In this document: positions 6,142-9,171 of the stretch, piece by piece
Layout of the letters: every line of letters starts with the position of its first letter
Position numbering within the stretch: the first letter of the stretch is position 1
From: CAKSHC01 sp045594545
GTDB lineage: Bacteria > Bacillota > Clostridia > Oscillospirales > UMGS1783
DNA length: 9,171 bases
NCBI GenBank assembly: GCA_045594545.1
Contig: JAZNYQ010000004.1
Coordinates: 1-9,171 of the forward strand
Reading direction: 5' to 3'
Notes under the pieces: model-generated
The model's input: the letters and a program-made list of their open reading frames with translations, nothing else
Databases searched by the model: none
Told to the model about the DNA's origin: nothing
Made by a program: the position numbers and the translations under genes

Positions 6142-6360
6142 TTATATAAGGGAAAGCGAAGCTTTCTTCCGAAATGTGGGCGGAGCCCACATATCATACC
6201 GAAGGTATATCATCCGCAGGATATCATACGCGAAGCGTATCTCATTTTAATGATATCTGCCTTGCGGCAGATGATATACGGACTTGTGCCGTATGATATC
6301 GTCCTGACGGACGATGATATCCGCCGAGGGACGGATTGCGGTAGAAACCTGTGGTTTCTC
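6142..6360. repeat. Ladder palindrome element, copy 2
   Basis: This tandem copy is offset by 235 bases. Its first 106 bases (6142-6247) are identical to 5907-6012. The apical loop is shorter (TTTTA in place of 22 bases). The right spacers are all ATGATAT, at 6250, 6271, 6293 and 6314. Two right-hand hairpins differ from copy 1 but still fold: CTGCC-TTGC-GGCAG at 6257-6270, and an ACGG/CCGT stem at 6278-6292 in place of AGGC/GCCT. The last hairpin GAAACC-TGT-GGTTTC (6344-6358) lacks the T-run. The copy ends about 12 bases before the lysine operon promoter. Confidence 0.88.
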
Positions 6361-6371
6361 TGAATTTATTA

Positions 6372-6400
6372 TTGACAAGAGGGATTCTTACCTATATAAT
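6372..6400 (+). promoter_or_regulatory. Consensus SigA promoter of lysine operon
   Basis: TTGACA at 6372-6377 and TATAAT at 6395-6400 are separated by exactly 17 bases, a perfect vegetative promoter. Transcription should start near 6406-6408, at the 5' edge of the riboswitch. The match implies strong expression that is then throttled by the riboswitch. Confidence 0.92.
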
Positions 6401-6402
6401 AA

Positions 6403-6570
6403 ATACACCATAGAGGCGCGGGCTTCATCAGTACCGTTCGTGTTTGGCAAATGCCGAGCGGGAAAGGGGAGGCCGCCGAAGCGGTCGGTGCCGCCATGTG
6501 CCGAGTCGCTGGGCTGCGGGGGAATACCTTGCAGACTGTCGCCACGGGCGTTGTGCTATGTTGTTGTATT
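6403..6570 (+). ncRNA. Lysine riboswitch (L-box)
   Basis: Conserved L-box blocks appear in order. They are AGAGGCGCG at 6412-6420, AGTA at 6430-6433, GAAAGGGGAGGCCGCCGAAG at 6462-6481, CTGGG at 6499-6503, a P5 hairpin with GGAATA loop near 6505-6533, and ACTGTC at 6535-6540. P1 is formed by CATAG at 6409-6413 and CTATG at 6556-6560. Lysine binding stabilises P1 and lets the downstream terminator form. Without lysine, an alternative pairing is likely: CTGTC at 6536-6540 with GACAG at 6576-6580, or CCATAG at 6408-6413 with CTATGG at 6571-6576. Either would block the terminator. The block order and spacing match the family well; the exact antiterminator is inferred. Confidence 0.93.
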
Positions 6571-6574
6571 CTAT

Positions 6575-6598
6575 GGACAGCGCATCGCTGTCCTTTTT
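6575..6598 (+). terminator. Riboswitch-controlled intrinsic terminator
   Basis: GGACAGCG at 6575-6582 and CGCTGTCC at 6586-6593 form a perfect 8-bp stem with a CAT loop, followed by TTTTT. It lies between the aptamer and the first gene, so it is the expression platform: with lysine bound, transcription should stop here. Confidence 0.92.
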
Positions 6599-6618
6599 AA
6601 TTGAAAGGAAGAAAAAAC

Positions 6619-7458
6619 ATGAAGAAGATCGTATCCCTCATCCTGGTTGCCGTGCTGGCCCTCTCGCTGGCGGCCTGCGGCGGCGATGCTACCCCCAAGA
6701 CGGGCGTGGAAGACGGTGTGCTCACCGTGGCTATGGAGTGTGCCTACGCCCCCTACAACTGGACCCAGTCCGATGACTCCAACGGCGCTGTGCCCATCAA
6801 GGATTCCAACGAATATGCCAACGGCTACGACGTGATGATGGCCAAGAAACTGTGCGAAGCCAACGGCTGGAAACTCGAAGTCGTTCGCCTTGATTGGGAA
6901 GGTCTGGTTCCCGCCGTTATGTCGAGTCAGGTTGACGCCGTTATCGCCGGCCAGTCGATGACCGCCGAGCGTATGGAACAGGTCGACTTTGCCGGCCCCT
7001 ACCTGTACGCCACCATCTGCTGCCTGGTTAAGGCCGACGGTCCTTTGGCCAACGCCACCAAACTGGATGACTTCTCCGGCTACCGTTGCACCAGCCAGAT
7101 GAGCACCATCTGGTACGATTCCTGCCTGCCCCAGATCGAGGGCGCCGATATCCAGACGGCCAAGGACAGCGCTTCGACCATGCTCATGGCACTGAGCACG
7201 GGCGACGTGGACTTTGTCTGCACCGATATGCCCACCGCTACCGCCGCCCTGATGGCCTTCCCCGAATTCAAACTCATCGAGTTTGAGGGCGAGAACGGCT
7301 TTGAGGTGTCCGATGAGGATATCAACATCGGCATCTCGGTCAAGAAGGGCAACACCGAACTGAAAGAGAAACTCGACGCCGTGCTCTCCACCATGAACGA
7401 GGCGGCTTTCAACACCATGATGGCGCAGGCCATTGCCGTACAACCTCTGAGCGAGTAA
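6619..7458 (+). CDS. Amino-acid (probably lysine) ABC transporter substrate-binding lipoprotein
   Basis: This 279-residue extracellular solute-binding protein belongs to the family 3 (SBP_bac_3) type. Residues 1-20 are a lipoprotein signal with lipobox LAAC, so C20 would be lipidated and the protein tethered outside the membrane. Family landmarks include ANGYDVMMAKKL (67-78), then DAVIAGQSMTAERMEQVDFAGPY (106-128). In such proteins the Arg (here R118) binds the substrate alpha-carboxylate, and an Asp such as D203 (TDMP) usually contacts the alpha-amino group. Lysine specificity is inferred from the upstream riboswitch, not from the binding pocket. AAAGGAAG at 6604-6611 lies 7 bases before ATG 6619. 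An earlier in-frame TTG at 6601 would place the start before that ribosome binding site and is unlikely. The permease gene starts 3 bases after the stop. Confidence 0.93.
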   Translation: MKKIVSLILVAVLALSLAACGGDATPKTGVEDGVLTVAMECAYAPYNWTQSDDSNGAVPIKDSNEYANGYDVMMAKKLCEANGWKLEVVRLDWEGLVPAVMSSQVDAVIAGQSMTAERMEQVDFAGPYLYATICCLVKADGPLANATKLDDFSGYRCTSQMSTIWYDSCLPQIEGADIQTAKDSASTMLMALSTGDVDFVCTDMPTATAALMAFPEFKLIEFEGENGFEVSDEDINIGISVKKGNTELKEKLDAVLSTMNEAAFNTMMAQAIAVQPLSE

Positions 7459-7461
7459 GAT

Positions 7462-8256
7462 ATGTCTGTTTTTGAGAAATTGCTTGCCGATATCGGCAAG
7501 CAGTGGGCGACCTACGCCCCCCAATACCTCGGCGGCGCTTGGAACACCATTAAACTGGCCGTCGTCGCCACCGCCATCGGCTGTATCATCGGGCTGATCT
7601 GCGGCATTTTGCAAACGATTCCCTATGCCAAATCGGACAACCCCTTCAAAAAGGGCGTGATCTGGGTGGTGCGGGGCATCATCCGTGCCTATGTGGAGAT
7701 CTTCCGCGGCACGCCGATGATCCTGCAGGCCATCTTCGTCTATTTCGGCATTCCTTATTTCTTTAACACCCCCGTGGACATGATCACCGCCGCCTATCTG
7801 GTGGTGTCGATCAATACGGGCGCCTATATGGCCGAAACGGTGCGCGGCGGTATCCTGTCGATCGACCCCGGTCAGACCGAGGGCGCCAAGGCCATCGGCA
7901 TGAACCATGTCAAGACCATGACCCACGTCATTCTGCCGCAGACCCTGCGTAACATCCTGCCCCAGATCGGTAACAACCTGATCATCAACATCAAGGATAC
8001 CTCGGTCATGTTCGTCATCGGCTATGCCGAACTGTTCGCCGTGCATAAGGCGGTTACGGGCAGTAATTACCTGTATTTTCCCTCGGCGGTCATTGAAATG
8101 GTGATGTATCTGATCATGACGGTATTCTTCTCGCTGCTGCTTCGCTGGTGGGAAAAGAAGATGGACGGGCATAAGAATTACGACGTGTCCACCACCGACA
8201 CGCTGGCTCACACCAGCGGCATGACCACCTACGTCAAGAAGAAGGGGGCGAGATGA
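7462..8256 (+). CDS. Amino-acid ABC transporter permease
   Basis: This 264-residue integral membrane protein of the HisM/GlnP (polar amino acid uptake) family probably forms a homodimeric channel, since only one permease gene is present. Hydrophobic segments lie at about residues 30-52, 66-80, 86-102, 107-122, 165-190 and 205-228. The FRGTP motif at 81-85 and the EAA loop at about 138-160 (TEGAKAIGMNHV, ending ILPQ) are characteristic. The EAA loop contacts the ATPase. The C-terminal tail (about 231-264) is hydrophilic and longer than in many homologues. ATG is 3 bases after the binding-protein stop with no strong Shine-Dalgarno, so translational coupling is likely. The gene overlaps the ATPase start. 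Confidence 0.93.
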   Translation: MSVFEKLLADIGKQWATYAPQYLGGAWNTIKLAVVATAIGCIIGLICGILQTIPYAKSDNPFKKGVIWVVRGIIRAYVEIFRGTPMILQAIFVYFGIPYFFNTPVDMITAAYLVVSINTGAYMAETVRGGILSIDPGQTEGAKAIGMNHVKTMTHVILPQTLRNILPQIGNNLIINIKDTSVMFVIGYAELFAVHKAVTGSNYLYFPSAVIEMVMYLIMTVFFSLLLRWWEKKMDGHKNYDVSTTDTLAHTSGMTTYVKKKGAR

Positions 8257-8999
8257 TGGAAGAGATCTTACGCATTGAACACCTGTCCAAGTCCTTTGGC
8301 AACCACGAGGTGTTGCGGGATATCGACTTTGCGGTGAGAAAGGGCGACGTGACCAGCATCATTGGTGCGTCCGGTTCGGGAAAATCGACTTTGCTTCGTT
8401 GCATCAATATGCTGGAGACCCCTTCGTCGGGCGATATTTTCTATCACGGTGAGAATATCAAAACGCTCAAGGGCGGCGTGACGGGTTACCGTGCCCGCGT
8501 CGGCATGGTCTTCCAGCAGTTTAACCTGTTTAATAACATGACGGTGCTCCAAAACTGCGTCATCGGCCAGACCTCGGTGTTGGGACGCAAGAAAAAGGAA
8601 GCCACCGAGCGTGCCCTGTTCTACCTCGAAAAGGTGGGGATGCTCCCCTTTGTCAAGGCGCGTCCCGCCCAGATCTCGGGCGGTCAGAAACAGCGTGTGG
8701 CCATCGCCCGTGCGCTGGCCATGGAACCCGAAGTGTTGCTCTTTGACGAGCCGACAAGTGCGCTCGACCCCGAAATGGTGGGCGAGGTGCTGGACGTCAT
8801 GAAGAATCTGGCCAAGGACGGCATGACCATGCTGGTGGTGACCCACGAGATGGCCTTTGCCCGCGACGTGTCGAGCCATGTGGTGTATATGCATAACGGC
8901 GTCATCCACGAGCAGGGCGCTCCTGCCGAACTCTTCGGCCGCCCGCAAAAACAGGAAACCAAGGACTTCCTCTCCCGCTTCCTCGGCACGACCGTATGA
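8253..8999 (+). CDS. Amino-acid ABC transporter ATP-binding protein
   Basis: This 248-residue cytoplasmic ATPase powers the transporter. Walker A is GASGSGKST at residues 38-46. The Q-loop is at about Q88-Q89 (VFQQFNLF). The ABC signature is ISGGQKQR at 141-148, with Ile in place of the usual Leu. Walker B is VLLFDEP at 161-167, the D-loop SALD at 169-172, and the switch histidine H198 (VVTHE). The VFQQFNLFNNMTVLQN stretch is typical of GlnQ/HisP-type polar amino-acid importers. Its ATG overlaps the permease stop (ATGA at 8253-8256). A second ATG at 8256 is an equally possible start, with GGGGG at 8244-8248 serving either. The length is usual for the family and all catalytic motifs are intact. 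Confidence 0.95.
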   Translation: MMEEILRIEHLSKSFGNHEVLRDIDFAVRKGDVTSIIGASGSGKSTLLRCINMLETPSSGDIFYHGENIKTLKGGVTGYRARVGMVFQQFNLFNNMTVLQNCVIGQTSVLGRKKKEATERALFYLEKVGMLPFVKARPAQISGGQKQRVAIARALAMEPEVLLFDEPTSALDPEMVGEVLDVMKNLAKDGMTMLVVTHEMAFARDVSSHVVYMHNGVIHEQGAPAELFGRPQKQETKDFLSRFLGTTV

Positions 9000-9171
9000 G
9001 TAACCGACGAAAGGAGATCCTGTCCTACCTCTTTTGGGGTGTGCTGACCACGCTGGTCAGTTGGCTGACCTTTACCCTCTTTTCATGGCTGACGGGTCAC
9101 GTGATCCTGTCCAACGCCCTGTCGTGGGTCTGCGCCGTTGCCTTTGCCTTTGTCACCAACAAACAGTGGGT
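8996..9171 (+). CDS. GtrA-family membrane protein, 3' end outside window
   Basis: An open frame starts at ATG 8996, overlapping the ATPase TGA by 4 bases (ATGA), and runs to the window end (58 codons). It reads MSNRRKEILSYLFWGVLTTL, then a first membrane segment, then LSNALSWVCAVAFAFVTNKQ and WV. The 'YL..GVLTTLV.W..F' start and the 'N..SW..AV.FAFVTNK.WV' block are the signature of GtrA-like proteins. These are small four-helix membrane proteins linked to polyprenyl-phosphate sugar translocation or cell-surface polysaccharide modification. No clear Shine-Dalgarno is seen, so expression is probably coupled to the ATPase and hence placed under the lysine riboswitch. What it does in this operon is unknown. 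Confidence 0.85.
   Translation, partial: MSNRRKEILSYLFWGVLTTLVSWLTFTLFSWLTGHVILSNALSWVCAVAFAFVTNKQW

Noticed and set aside
5956..6320. Regularly spaced 7-nt repeats with variable inserts, CRISPR-like at first sight
   Set aside because: The repeats are only 7 bases, the inserts are 7-15-base hairpins, the orientation flips at the centre, and no cas genes are present.
5907..6360. Retron-type msr/msd or group II intron RNA
   Set aside because: There is no reverse transcriptase gene in the window and no recognisable intron domain V or retron inverted-end arrangement.
5843..6372. Prophage attachment site at the phage/host border
   Set aside because: No tRNA, integrase or core duplication can be identified. 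The upstream border is outside the window, so an att core cannot be called.
6094..6604. Open frames of 89 and 96 codons on the + strand
   Set aside because: They are made of ladder-repeat sequence and of the promoter and riboswitch, repeat the same peptide (ISAEGRI), and have no ribosome binding site.
6571..8211. Long open frame (546 codons) on the - strand
   Set aside because: It lies antisense to the binding protein and permease, which have clear family motifs and ribosome binding sites. Its translation is His/Gly/Asp-rich without any recognisable domain, as expected of a shadow frame opposite GC-rich codons.

Overview
The window looks like chromosome from a fairly GC-rich Gram-positive Clostridia, probably an Oscillospirales/Ruminococcaceae-type gut bacterium. 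The evidence is AGGAGG-type ribosome binding sites, a phi-LC3-type holin, a lysine riboswitch with intrinsic terminator, a lipoprotein solute-binding protein, and dense intergenic palindromic repeats. The taxon is an inference from style; no marker gene is present.

Positions 1-5870 are the distal end of a prophage (or prophage-derived) late region, all on the + strand. In order: a large tail-region protein cut by the window edge (2-1606), a small tail-fibre-type protein (1616-1888), a DUF859-like beta-rich virion protein (1901-2692), a tail-collar/baseplate-type protein (2866-3345), a coiled-coil phage protein (3558-4283), a lysis cassette of XhlA-like membrane protein (4287-4544) and phi-LC3-type holin (4592-4897), and an M23-SH3-LysM endolysin (5021-5842) followed by a terminator-like hairpin. 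No integrase, tRNA or att duplication is visible.

The phage block is interspersed with repeats that look chromosomal rather than phage-borne. Two copies of a ~150-bp imperfect palindrome flank the collar gene. Three copies of a 36-nt heptanucleotide-repeat element surround the holin and follow the endolysin. One supplies the holin ribosome binding site and another encodes the holin C-terminus. A related heptad tract lies inverted before the endolysin.

Positions 5871-6366 contain no gene but hold the most unusual structure: a ~235-bp element in two tandem copies. Each copy has four 7-nt ATATCAT spacers, then an apical loop, then four ATGATAT spacers, with a different small hairpin between every pair of spacers. 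The halves are complementary, so a strand could fold as a ladder of stacked four-way junctions. The ~150-bp palindromes have the same layout on a smaller scale.

Positions 6372-8999 are a complete amino-acid uptake operon: consensus SigA promoter, lysine riboswitch, intrinsic terminator, then solute-binding lipoprotein, permease and ATPase. The riboswitch points to lysine as substrate, with transcription attenuated when lysine is plentiful. A GtrA-family membrane protein gene starts at 8996, overlapping the ATPase stop codon, and runs off the window.
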